Source: PBB1 sp043738425
Lineage (GTDB): Bacteria; Pseudomonadota; Gammaproteobacteria; Burkholderiales; Burkholderiaceae_C
Direction of reading: 5' to 3'
NCBI GenBank assembly: GCA_043738425.1
Contig: JAYUGJ010000085.1
Span: 1-25,592, forward strand
Length of the DNA: 25,592 nucleotides
The translations under genes and the position numbers were made by a program. Shown here one piece after another: positions 1 to 8,707 of the stretch. Each line of letters begins with the position of its first letter. Position 1 is the first letter of the stretch. The notes below the pieces were generated by a model. It was not told the DNA's origin. It worked only from the letters and a program-made list of their open reading frames with translations, and made no database searches.

Positions 1-620
1 CGTTCCAAGAAGGCACTGCCGCGTTGCGGATAAGCGCGTGGGTGGTGGGTTAGAAAGTGCAGCCGTACGCCGGCTTGCGCGAAACCGGCGGGCGTGTAAA
101 GCGCCCGCCCGCCCTCGGCGTTGAGGTAATCGACGGCACCTTCGCGTTGACATATTTCGACCATTCAGCGCTGGCCGCGGGCCGCGCCCGTGGGGTGCGT
201 TGCGGCGGCCGAAACCCGCGGCGTGGTCACGCCGAGCGCGGTGCACACCTGCTGTAGTGAATGCTGTAGCCATGCGGTCAAGCGCCTGTCTGCAAAGCGA
301 ATTGCCGCCTCGATGGCGGGCCACGTGCGTTCGAACCCAGGGCTGCGCGCGTAGCTTTGTTCTACCGAGCGCAGCAGCTTGTCTTGCCATTTCGGTCCGG
401 CAGAAAGTTGCAAGTCGCACAGCCGACGAAAGCAGCTCACCTGGTCGATGGGCAGTGTGAACCGCAGCGGGCCATGCGTGCCCATCACGCAGTTGCGGTT
501 GACCCAGACCGAGTTGCTGTACGTCACATCGTCGAGCAACACGAAACGGTCGACCGCATTGATAAGTTGGAAGTAGCCGAGGTACGGAAATGCGTATGGC
601 TGCATCACGGCGATCTTCAT
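1..620 (-). pseudogene. WbqC-family protein gene, interrupted by an in-frame TGA and running off the left edge
   Basis: The gene starts at the ATG whose first base is 620; the protein opens MKIAVMQPYAFPYLGYFQLI, the typical WbqC-family N-terminus, with VNRN further on. Translation meets TGA at 165-167 after 151 residues. The same frame then continues, without any shift, through MVEICQREGAVDYLNAEGG and RALYTPAGF to HHPRAYPQRGSAFLE at the window edge. This downstream part matches the normal second half of the family (a GQ-x-R-x-x-x-x-C stretch, then Y-x-N-x-x-GG-x-x-LY, then a YPQ segment). The stop sits where the family usually has Arg, so a single CGA-to-TGA change would explain it. An ATG directly follows the stop, so termination-reinitiation giving two half-proteins is also possible. 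WbqC proteins occur in O-antigen and surface-glycan clusters; their reaction is not settled. It is the last visible gene of the pilin/glycan operon. Confidence 0.8.
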
Positions 621-648
621 CGGTTGGCCCAGTGGGCTGCGCGTGCGT

Positions 649-1428
649 TCATGCAGTTCTCGAATGCGGATGCGAGTCGATCCATTCCATCGCGGCAATC
701 CACAGGCCGTCGTCGCCCGTCCACTGCAGCGGTGCGCTGGGTTCCACTTCGGTGATGCCGTGCACTAGGTCGTAGCGCCAAGCCAGCAAGTCGCCGCAGC
801 GAAAGTCGGCGTGTGTATCGACCCAACCCGCGGCATTGCGGAACCGCGCGCAGCCGCTGGCGTAATCGACCCCCGGCTCTGAAAGGTTCAAAAAGATTGC
901 CACCTTTTGGGGCAAATAGGGGTGACGGTGCGAGACCAGATGGCCGCCACCGCGCGGATGGCGCATCGCCTTGAATCGAAACTCGGGCGCGTTCGCGTCG
1001 ATGGCGGTGCCTGCTAACTGGTTTTGCCAGTCCAACAACGCGACGCGCATTGCGCGTACCTCAGCCGCTAAATCTTTAGGCGGTGCGCCTGCTGAAGCAT
1101 CCCCATCGGCCGGACCGTCGACGATGCCGAATTGATAAAAGATGTGCGCCAGGCTGGTCGGCTGCGTGCCGTCGTCGAGTCGGTGGAAATTGAGCCCCGC
1201 CTGGCTGGCGCTGACGCCGCGTGGCATCGCCGGCGTCTGGCTTGCCCAGGTTTGCAGCGCACGCCGCAGTGCGACCATGGCGCGCGGCTGGAACGCACCG
1301 CGAAAGATGACGATTTTTCCTCGGTCGATGGGCGCGCGCCAGCAGGTCGCTGCGCGGTCGGCAACCACGCGACCAGCCACCAGCGCGACCGGCACGATGT
1401 CTGCCGTGCAGAGTTCATTCAAGTTCAT
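649..1428 (-). CDS. Putative 2OG-Fe(II)-oxygenase-like (double-stranded beta-helix) protein with HxH motif
   Basis: A 259-residue protein whose ATG overlaps the stop of the preceding dioxygenase gene by four bases (ATGA), so the two are probably translationally coupled. The C-terminal half resembles a jelly-roll oxygenase: a strand with SHRHPYLP around residues 166-173 (His167, His169), then AIFLNLSEPG, a G-C-A-R-F turn near 192-196, and a GDLLAWRYDLVHGI strand carrying His223. In Fe(II)/2-oxoglutarate enzymes the first motif is normally His-x-Asp/Glu; here the acidic residue is replaced by His169. It may therefore use an altered metal site, or belong to a cupin-like family rather than a true dioxygenase. 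The N-terminal 150 residues show no motif I recognise. Its position between a PhyH-like oxygenase and WbqC suggests a role in modifying a glycan or a small precursor. The fold assignment is inference. Confidence 0.6.
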   Translation of the reverse strand: MNLNELCTADIVPVALVAGRVVADRAATCWRAPIDRGKIVIFRGAFQPRAMVALRRALQTWASQTPAMPRGVSASQAGLNFHRLDDGTQPTSLAHIFYQFGIVDGPADGDASAGAPPKDLAAEVRAMRVALLDWQNQLAGTAIDANAPEFRFKAMRHPRGGGHLVSHRHPYLPQKVAIFLNLSEPGVDYASGCARFRNAAGWVDTHADFRCGDLLAWRYDLVHGITEVEPSAPLQWTGDDGLWIAAMEWIDSHPHSRTA

Positions 1429-2207
1429 GGCTGGAACCGATGCGCCAAAGCGTCGAGCGGCTCTTTCGAAATGCTGAAGCTCGAGGTGTCGGGATAGGCC
1501 CGCTCGATGAAGCCGGGCTCGGCCAGGTCGTTGAACCGGATGCTGACTGCCGCACGCAGCGCCGCGCCATCAGGGCTGGAGCGGTGCACCGTGAACGCCG
1601 AGAAAACCACCAGATCACCGCGCCGCAGCGCAAGGCGTACCGGCCACATCGACAGCGCCGATGCATGCACCTGCGATCCACAGCGCGACGCTTCGTAGGG
1701 CAGCACGCCGCTGAGGTGACTGCCTGGATAGACCTCGATGCTGCTGTGTTCACCGCCAATGTCGTGCAACGGAAACCACACCACCACGCCGTTGTGCGAG
1801 CCCTGCATGACCGGCCACTCCTGGTGCGGTGGCCGGATGTTGTAGCCACCGTCGAAATGCAAATTGGGCGCGATGACGATGGGGTACGGCTTCAAGGCCA
1901 CCACCGGGTGGCGCAGACCCAATTGGTGGAGCACGGCGACCAACGCGGGCTGGCCCGCAGCGCACATCAACGCCGGATCGAGTTGCGAGACCTTCAATGC
2001 GCTCAGGTACCGCTCAGGCGCCTGCGCCTTCAATTCAGCCATCAGCGCTTGGCGCGTGTCGAGCGAATCGCGCAGGCAAAAGCGGCGTCCCAATACGTGC
2101 TCGGCCTGCAAGGCGATGGGCTCGAACACCGCGTACTCCAGCGCATCGAGAAACCCCGCCGGCAGCACCTGTTGCGCGATGTGGAAACCGTCTTGTGGGT
2201 AAGTCAT
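1425..2207 (-). CDS. Phytanoyl-CoA dioxygenase (PhyH)-family 2-oxoglutarate/Fe(II) oxygenase
   Basis: A 260-residue protein, a usual length for PhyH-family enzymes. It shows the facial triad expected for non-haem Fe(II): His128-Gln-Glu130 (PPHQEWP) and His208 in GDLVVFSAFTVHRSS. The segment SSIEVYPGSH (156-164) is the conserved turn before the second half of the barrel, and Arg218 or Arg224 could hold 2-oxoglutarate. PhyH enzymes hydroxylate, epimerise or otherwise oxidise varied small substrates, so the substrate cannot be named from sequence. The gene lies 39 bp downstream of the ATP-grasp gene, and its stop overlaps the next start (ATGA), which points to one operon and perhaps two successive oxidations of the same compound. 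I infer a tailoring role in the neighbouring glycan pathway. The family call is secure; the role is not. Confidence 0.83.
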   Translation of the reverse strand: MTYPQDGFHIAQQVLPAGFLDALEYAVFEPIALQAEHVLGRRFCLRDSLDTRQALMAELKAQAPERYLSALKVSQLDPALMCAAGQPALVAVLHQLGLRHPVVALKPYPIVIAPNLHFDGGYNIRPPHQEWPVMQGSHNGVVVWFPLHDIGGEHSSIEVYPGSHLSGVLPYEASRCGSQVHASALSMWPVRLALRRGDLVVFSAFTVHRSSPDGAALRAAVSIRFNDLAEPGFIERAYPDTSSFSISKEPLDALAHRFQP

Positions 2208-2246
2208 GCGTTTGCCGATGGCGCGGTTTGTCGCGGTTTGTATTAC

Positions 2247-3299
2247 TCAGTCGAGCGGCTTCAGCCACGAGCGCGGTGAGCGCACCACCGCGTGTTCAGC
2301 AATTCGATTTTGACTGCGCCGAATGGGCAGGCCCGCAAACTGCTCGAGGGCCAAACCCACCTCGTCGTAACCCAGCAGGGCGCGGGCGCTGGTTGCACCG
2401 GTAAAGCGGCCGTTGTATTCATAGATCACATACCGGCCCGCGGGGCAGCGCTGGCACTGCACATTCAGCGGGCCGCGCCAACCGGCTGCGGCGAAAGCCT
2501 GGGCCGTGTGCCGCACCAGCGCCTCGAGGTCGGCGTCGGGCCAGGCTTCTATGCGCACACTTCGACCGCGCTTCATGGCGTGGCAAGTCACGAAGTGGCC
2601 GACAGTGTCGCCAGCCGGGTCGATAAACGCTTGCAGCGAGTACTTCGCTTCCTCGAGGCTGCTGAACAACGGCACCCCCGTGCGCTCGATTGCATCGAGG
2701 TGGCTGGCCAGCGCGTCACGCGAACCCAGGTACTCCTGCACCAGCAACATGGGGTCGCCCAGCACCGCTTGCAACTGGTGCGGTTGGTGCAGCACGCGCA
2801 CGCCGATAGAGGCAAACCCGGCGCGCGGCTTCAGCATCAGCGGCCAGCCCACGTCGCTTAGTAGCGATGCCACCGCGACCGGGTCGACCGCCGGTGCCGA
2901 TCGTGCAAACGGCAGTCGGTTGGCGACTGAAAACTGCGCGCTGTTCCATTTGTCGACCAGGTGCGCGGCGGCTGCAGCGCTGCCCACCAGTGCGGGCACG
3001 CCGCGTTCGCGCAGCTCGCCCGCCCAGACCGCAAGCCATTGCACATCATCGTCACGACAGGGAATCACCAGCGCCGGGCGCTCTTGTTCCACCAGTTGCA
3101 TCAACACGGCTTTGAAGGCCTGCGGGTCGGCGGCAGTTGGTGGTGTCAGGTACACCCGGTCCATCCGCATCAGGTTGGGTGCCCAGACTGGCGTGTTGGT
3201 CGCCACCACACGCAGCGCCGCGCAGCGATCGCCAAGCGCGTCGATCACGTTTTCGCCGACCAGTGAGCCTCCGCTCAGCAACAAAACGGTGGGTTTCAT
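2247..3299 (-). CDS. ATP-grasp domain protein (carbamoyl-phosphate-synthase-like ligase)
   Basis: The chosen ATG gives 350 residues opening MKPTVLLLSGGSLVGENVID, a Rossmann-like pre-ATP-grasp strand; a start 12 codons upstream would add only a charged leader. The ATP-grasp core follows: WPLMLKPRAGFASIGV (about 152-167, Lys157 for ATP), LLVQEYLGSRDA (186-196), and the metal-binding YEYNGRFTGATSA (293-305, Glu294 and Asn296). ATP-grasp ligases form C-N, C-O or C-S bonds between a carboxylate, activated as acyl phosphate, and a nucleophile. Members of this subgroup occur in surface-polysaccharide clusters, where they are thought to attach amino acids or similar groups; the substrate here is unknown. 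The gene follows the GT41 glycosyltransferase by 51 bp and precedes the PhyH gene by 39 bp, consistent with one operon. Confidence 0.85.
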   Translation of the reverse strand: MKPTVLLLSGGSLVGENVIDALGDRCAALRVVATNTPVWAPNLMRMDRVYLTPPTAADPQAFKAVLMQLVEQERPALVIPCRDDDVQWLAVWAGELRERGVPALVGSAAAAAHLVDKWNSAQFSVANRLPFARSAPAVDPVAVASLLSDVGWPLMLKPRAGFASIGVRVLHQPHQLQAVLGDPMLLVQEYLGSRDALASHLDAIERTGVPLFSSLEEAKYSLQAFIDPAGDTVGHFVTCHAMKRGRSVRIEAWPDADLEALVRHTAQAFAAAGWRGPLNVQCQRCPAGRYVIYEYNGRFTGATSARALLGYDEVGLALEQFAGLPIRRSQNRIAEHAVVRSPRSWLKPLD

Positions 3300-3350
3300 G
3301 CCGGCGCGCCGTAAAAAAACGCGTTGATTTGCCACGTCGTCATGGGTAAC

Positions 3351-5471
3351 TCAATCGGTCGACAGCGTGATGTCGAGCGGTGCTGCAGGCAGCCCCTGAC
3401 ACCAGCGCCGCCACATCTGGCGCAGAGCGGATTCGAAGCCACGGGCCACCGTGCGGGGTTGCCGTAACGGCGCTTGCCGCCATCGCTCACGCATGCCGGC
3501 GCGCAGCACAGCCAGCTGGCCAGCATCGCGGGCCAGCCGCGCGCCGCGTTCTACGAAGTCATCGACATCCGTAGCGATCCAGTCGGGCAAGCCCATCTTG
3601 CCCATCGACGACGAGCCCTGGCAGTGCGAGCGCGACGGCCCAACCACCGTCAGTACCGGCACACCCATCCACAACGCGTGGTTGGTGGTGGTGCCGCCCG
3701 CGTAGGGCCAGGTGTCGAGGACGATGTCGACCGCGTGGTGCAGGCGCAGGTAATCGCTCAACACCAGCTTGGGCTGCAAGTCCAGCCGATCGGCGGTGAT
3801 GCCCAGTTGCGCGAATCGCTGCGTCAAGCGCTGCCGCACTGCCTCATCCAACAGGTTGCCGATCAACATACGCGAGCCGGGCACGCGGTGCAGTAGCCGC
3901 GCCCACGCGACCATGACCTGATCGCCAAGCTTGCTGACGCGGTTGAAACTGCCGAAGGTGATGTGCCCGTTCGTCAGCATCGGCAGCGGGTTGATCGGCG
4001 GCGCATCGAGGTTTTGCAGGAAGGTGCTCGACGACGGGATGCGGGCAAATTTCTCGACGTAGCGATGCTCGAACGAGCCGTGCGGTGCGTTGAATCGATC
4101 GCACAGCAGGTAGTCCATCGTGTGCAGCCCGGTGGTGTTCGGGTAGCCCAGTGAGGTCACCTGGATTGGTGCGGGTTTGCGGCCGAACACCGGCAAGCGG
4201 TTGTGCGCGGTGTGGCCCGACAGATCGACCAACACGTCGATCGCGTCACCGCGAATCTGTGCGGTCAACGCGTCGTCGCCCATGGCTTCGACTTGATGCC
4301 ACGCATGGCTGAGCGCGCGCAAATGCGGCGTCACGAAGTCTTGTTCACCGCAGCTGTGATAAACCCAAATCTCGATTTGGCGGCGATCGATTGCCTGCCA
4401 CAACGGGTCCATGAAATAGGCCACCGGGTGGTTGCGCAGGTCGCCCGACACAAACCCGACGCGCAGTGTGCGGTTGGGGTTGCGGTCGTTGGAATGCGGT
4501 GGGTGCGGCACGTCGAAGCGCGCGCCGAATGTCTGGTGCGCGCGAAACACATCGTCGGGGTCGACGTTTTCGTCTTGCGTCAACTGGAACAAATACGCGC
4601 TGAACAACGCGGCATCCGCAGGTGCCATGCGGCGTGCTTCAAGCAGGCAGGCAGCCGCCTCCTTGAGCCGGCCCATATCGCCGAGCAGGTTGCCCAAGTC
4701 GCCCAGGTAACTCGCGCTATCGGGTGACAGCGCACATGCTTTGCGGCAACTTGCTTCGGCTGCCGTAAGGCGCCCGGTGTTTTGCCACACCACGCTCAAC
4801 CCGTGGTGCGCCTGGTGCAGCAGCGGCTGCAGCGACAGGGCTCGGGCGAAGCTGGCTTCGGCTCGCTGCCACTGTTTGTCGCTGCTCAACATCAACCCCA
4901 AGTTGCAATGCACGCCAGCCATATCGGGTGCCAATGCCAGTGCACGTTCAAAGTATTCGCAGGCGGGCACGAATTGGTGCTGCGCCTGCAAAACGGTGGC
5001 CAGATTGGCAAGGTTTTCTGGCGCGTGCGGGTTCAGCGCCACCGCTGCGCGGAACTGTTTTTCAGCGCCCACGAAGTCGCCTTCGGTGTGCAGCGCGATG
5101 CCCAGGTTGCTCCACGCCATCGCCATCGAGGGTTGTGCCGCCACCGCCTGCGTGAACAGCGTCTTCGCCTGCGTCAAACGGCCCTGACGCAGGTACATCA
5201 CACCCAATGTGTTGTTGACATCGGCATCAGCCGGATCGAGCGCGCGGGCGGTTTCCAGGCACCGTTGCGCTGGTTGTGTTTGCCCGGTCTCATCGAGCAT
5301 GCAACCCAACAGCTTCCACGGCAACAACGCAGTGGGGTGCTCCACCGTGAGCGCAGTGGCCAGTGCGATGGCTGCTGCATGTTGGCCGGTGGCACGCAGG
5401 TGCACCAGTTGTTGCACGGTGTCGGCGGGTGGGTTGGGGGTCACGGTGATGGCTGCGGTGCTTGCTTTCAT
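3351..5471 (-). CDS. TPR-repeat glycosyltransferase family 41 (SPINDLY/OGT-like) protein
   Basis: A protein of 706 residues from the ATG at 5471; upstream in-frame codons overlap the pglL 3' end and look like non-coding shadow. Residues 20-300 are about eight tetratricopeptide repeats (for example NTLGVMYLRQGRLTQA, SNLGIALHTEGDFVGA). Residues 335-690 are a GT41 catalytic region: GFVSGDLRNHPVAYF (His348 aligns with a conserved His of OGT), DLSGHTAHNRL, APIQVTSLGYPNTTG, FGSFNRVSKLGD (Lys514 at the catalytic Lys position) and DTWPYAGGTTTNHALWMG. GT41 enzymes transfer GlcNAc, fucose or glucose-type sugars from nucleotide sugars to Ser, Thr or Asn of proteins in the cytoplasm. It starts 64 bp after pglL. 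Possible targets are the pilin before export or an unseen protein; a polysaccharide acceptor cannot be excluded. No signal peptide or membrane segment is visible. Confidence 0.9.
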   Translation of the reverse strand: MKASTAAITVTPNPPADTVQQLVHLRATGQHAAAIALATALTVEHPTALLPWKLLGCMLDETGQTQPAQRCLETARALDPADADVNNTLGVMYLRQGRLTQAKTLFTQAVAAQPSMAMAWSNLGIALHTEGDFVGAEKQFRAAVALNPHAPENLANLATVLQAQHQFVPACEYFERALALAPDMAGVHCNLGLMLSSDKQWQRAEASFARALSLQPLLHQAHHGLSVVWQNTGRLTAAEASCRKACALSPDSASYLGDLGNLLGDMGRLKEAAACLLEARRMAPADAALFSAYLFQLTQDENVDPDDVFRAHQTFGARFDVPHPPHSNDRNPNRTLRVGFVSGDLRNHPVAYFMDPLWQAIDRRQIEIWVYHSCGEQDFVTPHLRALSHAWHQVEAMGDDALTAQIRGDAIDVLVDLSGHTAHNRLPVFGRKPAPIQVTSLGYPNTTGLHTMDYLLCDRFNAPHGSFEHRYVEKFARIPSSSTFLQNLDAPPINPLPMLTNGHITFGSFNRVSKLGDQVMVAWARLLHRVPGSRMLIGNLLDEAVRQRLTQRFAQLGITADRLDLQPKLVLSDYLRLHHAVDIVLDTWPYAGGTTTNHALWMGVPVLTVVGPSRSHCQGSSSMGKMGLPDWIATDVDDFVERGARLARDAGQLAVLRAGMRERWRQAPLRQPRTVARGFESALRQMWRRWCQGLPAAPLDITLSTD

Positions 5472-5535
5472 TGCGCGTGCAAGTTTTAGCCCATCACAGC
5501 TTGCTTCCGAACCGCCGCGGCGGCACGGGGGTAAA

Positions 5536-7617
5536 TCACATAGCGGCTGGGTTTTTCGCTGCTGCGGATGCGGCAGGCGGCGTGCACTGGAACGGCAGCG
5601 CCGCATCTGGTGCTGCGGGCGCGTCGCATTCGGCGAAAAACGCCTTCGAGGCCGGGTTGCGAAATTCGCGCAGGCGCTGGGCGATTTGGCGGGCGTGTTC
5701 CACCTCGCCGGTCGCGTTGAGTGCGTTGGCCCAGGCCAGCATCAGCCGGGTGTCGAGCAAAAAGTGTTTCGCGCCGTCGATGCCGTGCAGCACCCCGGCC
5801 ACGCTGGGGCTGGTGATCGCGGCGGCGTAGTCGGCATGGTGCGCGAACAACCAACTGCGCTGGCCGGCGGCAATGCGGTCGGCCAGCGGCGGTGCGTCGG
5901 CGCTGGGCTCGAAGACCTCGACCACGCGCAGGTAGTCGATCACCGAGGCGACGCCTGCCACCGTCAGCAACAGCGTGGCGGCGAGCAGCGGCAGCGCTTG
6001 CGCTGAGCGCTCAGACGGTGCAGCTGACGACACAGTTGATGAAACAGCTGATGACACAGCTGATGACACGGCTGAGAGCGCAGCGCGGTCGCGCGCGGCG
6101 GGTGCCAGGTCTTTAGAGCTTGGTGCGCCGGTGCCCAAACTGAGCCCCCAGGCGAACGCTGCGGGCAGCAAAAAGTAGGCGTACCACAGCGGGTATTCGA
6201 GCAAGCTGTGCCACAGCACCAACACCACCATCATCCAGGCCGATCGCCGCAGCGCTGCGTTGTCGGCCGCTTTATTGGCGGTTCCAGCGGCGGTTGGCTC
6301 ACTGCGCCAGCCGCACCACAGCGCCCATGCCAACAGCCCCATCACCAGCAAACCGAGCGGTGTGCCCAGTTCCACCAGCAACTGCAGCGGCAGGTTGTGG
6401 GTGTGGTCGAAAAACGCGCCCGGGCGGATCGGAAAAGGCGTCGTCGACCAGGCCAGATTGAACTCGCCCCAGCCGACGCCGAGCCACGGGTGCTGCGCAA
6501 TCAGCGCCAGCGTGTTGCTCCAAATGCCGAACCGCGAGCTGGAAATGTCGGTCTCGGTGCGCAGCCGTTCGGCCCCGCCGAACACATGGCCGGTCGAATG
6601 TGCCCAGGCGCTCAAGCCGCCCCAGCACAGCGCATAAATCAGCGGCGACAGGCACAGCAGCGTGCGAGTGCGGCGCGACAAATTGCGGTCGAACGCGCCC
6701 CACAGCGCAAGCGCCAGCACACCCAACATGCCGGTGCGCGAGGCGCTGAGCACCGTGCCGAAAATGAACAGGCACATCAGCATCAGCAAACCCTGCTTTG
6801 CCCAACCGGCACGCTCGCGCAGCGCCTTGATGGGGTGCAACGCTGGTGCGGATGTCGGCGCGTCGGTCGCCGCACCGGCTGGCACTTTGGCGGGCGCATC
6901 GCTGCGCACATCGGTCGGCGCGCGCACCACCTCGGCCAACCACAATACCGCCACCAGCGACCACAGCAGCAAGCTGCTCAGGTGGTTGGGCTGGCGCAGG
7001 TTGCCCGACGCGCGGCCCTCGATCGAGCTGGCGGCAATCCACTGCCCATCCGCCCACGCCGGCGCAAATACCTGCACCACGCTGACCGCCACGCTGAGCA
7101 CCCCGGCACCGACTAGCGCCACGCACAGCGAGCGAAACGCCACCGCGCCGCAGCCCGCAGATGCCGCCGCCGCGCCTAGCCACCCCAACACCCCGGCCGC
7201 CGCCAGCAGGCCCAGCGCCGACAACGCCAGCGATGTCGGCAAGCCGGCAAGCGCCCACGAGCCGACGCAACCCACCGCCATCACGCCCAACGCCAACAGC
7301 AGCGCGGCCAGGCCGCCGTCGGTCGCGGTCCTGTTGACGATCGCGGTTGCGCCATGGGGTGCGCTGCAGCTTGCCGATTGCGCAGCCACGCGCTGTGCGC
7401 GCAGCAACTGCCACGCCAGCAGCACCCCAAAAAGCCCCCAACCGATCACTGCTGCCGCCTGATTCAAAAACGTCGCCGACGGCGGCAAATTCACCGCCAA
7501 CAACGTTGCCGGAATCACCGCCAAGCTGGCGGTGGTGGACAGGATCAGGGGCGAGGCGGTGCGGTCGGATGAGACCGCGGTGTTCGCTGCTGCAGCGCGT
7601 GGGTGGGCAAAGGACAT
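5536..7617 (-). CDS. pglL: PglL-type O-oligosaccharyltransferase (Wzy_C/O-antigen ligase superfamily)
   Basis: A 693-residue multi-pass inner-membrane protein. An alternative GTG nine codons upstream exists; the ATG at 7617 was preferred. About a dozen hydrophobic segments are visible. Family landmarks include GRASGNLRQPNH (201-212), the periplasmic DHTHNLPLQLLVELG (404-418), whose His lies in the catalytic region of PglL/WaaL enzymes, and HSLLEYPLWYAYF (470-482). The C-terminal 120 residues form the soluble tail typical of pilin OTases. PglL moves a lipid-linked glycan en bloc onto Ser or Thr of pilins and other periplasmic proteins. A Ser/Ala/Val linker (about 514-530) is built from four 12-bp repeats. 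The neighbouring pilin and TfpZ genes support pilin as a substrate. A WaaL-like lipopolysaccharide ligase is less likely given this context. Confidence 0.88.
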   Translation of the reverse strand: MSFAHPRAAAANTAVSSDRTASPLILSTTASLAVIPATLLAVNLPPSATFLNQAAAVIGWGLFGVLLAWQLLRAQRVAAQSASCSAPHGATAIVNRTATDGGLAALLLALGVMAVGCVGSWALAGLPTSLALSALGLLAAAGVLGWLGAAAASAGCGAVAFRSLCVALVGAGVLSVAVSVVQVFAPAWADGQWIAASSIEGRASGNLRQPNHLSSLLLWSLVAVLWLAEVVRAPTDVRSDAPAKVPAGAATDAPTSAPALHPIKALRERAGWAKQGLLMLMCLFIFGTVLSASRTGMLGVLALALWGAFDRNLSRRTRTLLCLSPLIYALCWGGLSAWAHSTGHVFGGAERLRTETDISSSRFGIWSNTLALIAQHPWLGVGWGEFNLAWSTTPFPIRPGAFFDHTHNLPLQLLVELGTPLGLLVMGLLAWALWCGWRSEPTAAGTANKAADNAALRRSAWMMVVLVLWHSLLEYPLWYAYFLLPAAFAWGLSLGTGAPSSKDLAPAARDRAALSAVSSAVSSAVSSTVSSAAPSERSAQALPLLAATLLLTVAGVASVIDYLRVVEVFEPSADAPPLADRIAAGQRSWLFAHHADYAAAITSPSVAGVLHGIDGAKHFLLDTRLMLAWANALNATGEVEHARQIAQRLREFRNPASKAFFAECDAPAAPDAALPFQCTPPAASAAAKNPAAM
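6023..6070. repeat. Four 12-bp tandem repeats inside pglL
   Basis: Units at 6023-6034, 6035-6046, 6047-6058 and 6059-6070 follow the pattern GYTGAYGAMACR on the plus strand. On the minus strand they encode repeating S-S-A-V in the loop before the last membrane segment of PglL. Units are a multiple of three, so gain or loss would change loop length without breaking the frame. Confidence 0.8.
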
Positions 7618-7833
7618 ACCGATATTTTGCGTGTCGCGTTGCACCAGTTACGGCTGCGGGGTGCGGCCGCTACGGGCGGTGCCCGATCAGCCTGCTGCGG
7701 TGGTGCCCACCGCCGAGTTCGCCGGCGACCGCAATCTCGCGATTTCGCGCCCTTAGGCCGCAGCGCAGTGGTCACTGCGCCAATGGCGCGTCGTCCAGCG
7801 GCTGCGCTTGGGGCGTTTGCTGCCAGCAGCAGC

Positions 7834-8628
7834 TCAAAAAAACCCCTCCACCGGCAAGAAGCCAGCGATTGCGCCGTGCGCATCCAGCACCGCCACCCAG
7901 TTGCCGCGCGCCATCACCGGTAAAAACCTGGCACTTGCGGCATCGACCTTGAATTCGCGCAGCTGGGCCGACAACTCAGCCGCCTGCGCTGGATACTGTT
8001 TGAGCAACAGCGCCACCGGTTTAGCGCGGCCCAGTGCGTCGGCCATCGAGTCGGCATACGGCTGCCAAAACAGCGGTCGCTGGCCGATGTCGGCACCTTC
8101 AACGCCACCGAACAGCGCATCGTTCTTTTCATCGGCACCCTGCGGTTTGCGGGCTCCCAGTTGCCACGGCCCAGTCAAAGGCAGGCGGCGGTATTCGGGG
8201 CGCGCTTTCGGTAATTCTTTGCGGTACACCTCGTCGGCAATCAGCACCCGAAAACGGTCGACCTCGTACACCATCGCTACCGGCCGGGCGATGCACACGG
8301 TGTAGATGCCGTAGCCGAGTGCGGCGAGTTGAATCACGCCGATCACCGCCAAATCGCGCCGCAGGTGCGGCCAGCCTTTGCGCAGGTTGAACACCGCGAA
8401 GGTCAGCAGCGGGCCGAGCACCACATCGACGCCCATCACCAGCAAAAACAAAGCGCGGCCGCCTGAGATGTGCCGATAGATGCCGGGGTACCACAGCCCG
8501 AACACCAGTGCGGCGACCAGCGCGGCCAGCGTGAGTGAGATCAACAAGTGCAAGCCGGCTGCGCGGGCACGGTGGCGCAGGTTGAAGCGGTGGGGTTCTG
8601 CGACGGCGGGTGGGTGAGCGAGCTGCAT
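7834..8628 (-). CDS. tfpZ: TfpX/TfpZ family type IV pilin accessory protein
   Basis: From the ATG at 8628 the protein has 264 residues. Three hydrophobic helices lie in the N-terminal half (LHLLISLTLAALVAALVFGL; LFLLVMGVDVVLGPLLTFAV; LAVIGVIQLAALGYGIYTV), with WYPGIYRHISGG between the first two and a soluble C-terminal domain ending IAGFLPVEGFF. This architecture fits the TfpX/TfpZ proteins found immediately after pilin genes in Pseudomonas and betaproteobacteria, where they aid assembly of their cognate pilin. The gene follows the pilA terminator by about 80 bp, so it probably depends on readthrough or a weak promoter of its own. No good ribosome-binding site precedes the chosen start; GTG at 8655 is an alternative. 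The gap to pglL is 216 bp with no gene in it. Confidence 0.85.
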   Translation of the reverse strand: MQLAHPPAVAEPHRFNLRHRARAAGLHLLISLTLAALVAALVFGLWYPGIYRHISGGRALFLLVMGVDVVLGPLLTFAVFNLRKGWPHLRRDLAVIGVIQLAALGYGIYTVCIARPVAMVYEVDRFRVLIADEVYRKELPKARPEYRRLPLTGPWQLGARKPQGADEKNDALFGGVEGADIGQRPLFWQPYADSMADALGRAKPVALLLKQYPAQAAELSAQLREFKVDAASARFLPVMARGNWVAVLDAHGAIAGFLPVEGFF

Positions 8629-8707
8629 GGGGGGTGGGGCAATTGGGTGCGACACCGGCAGATATCGCTGCCACAGCGTAAGCCGAAGGAATGCGCTGCA
8701 CAAAGAG

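Noticed and set aside
5472..5606. 45-residue N-terminal extension of the GT41 protein
   Set aside because: It overlaps the pglL 3' end, is Arg/Cys-rich and unlike TPR sequence; the ATG at 5471 starts just before the repeats.
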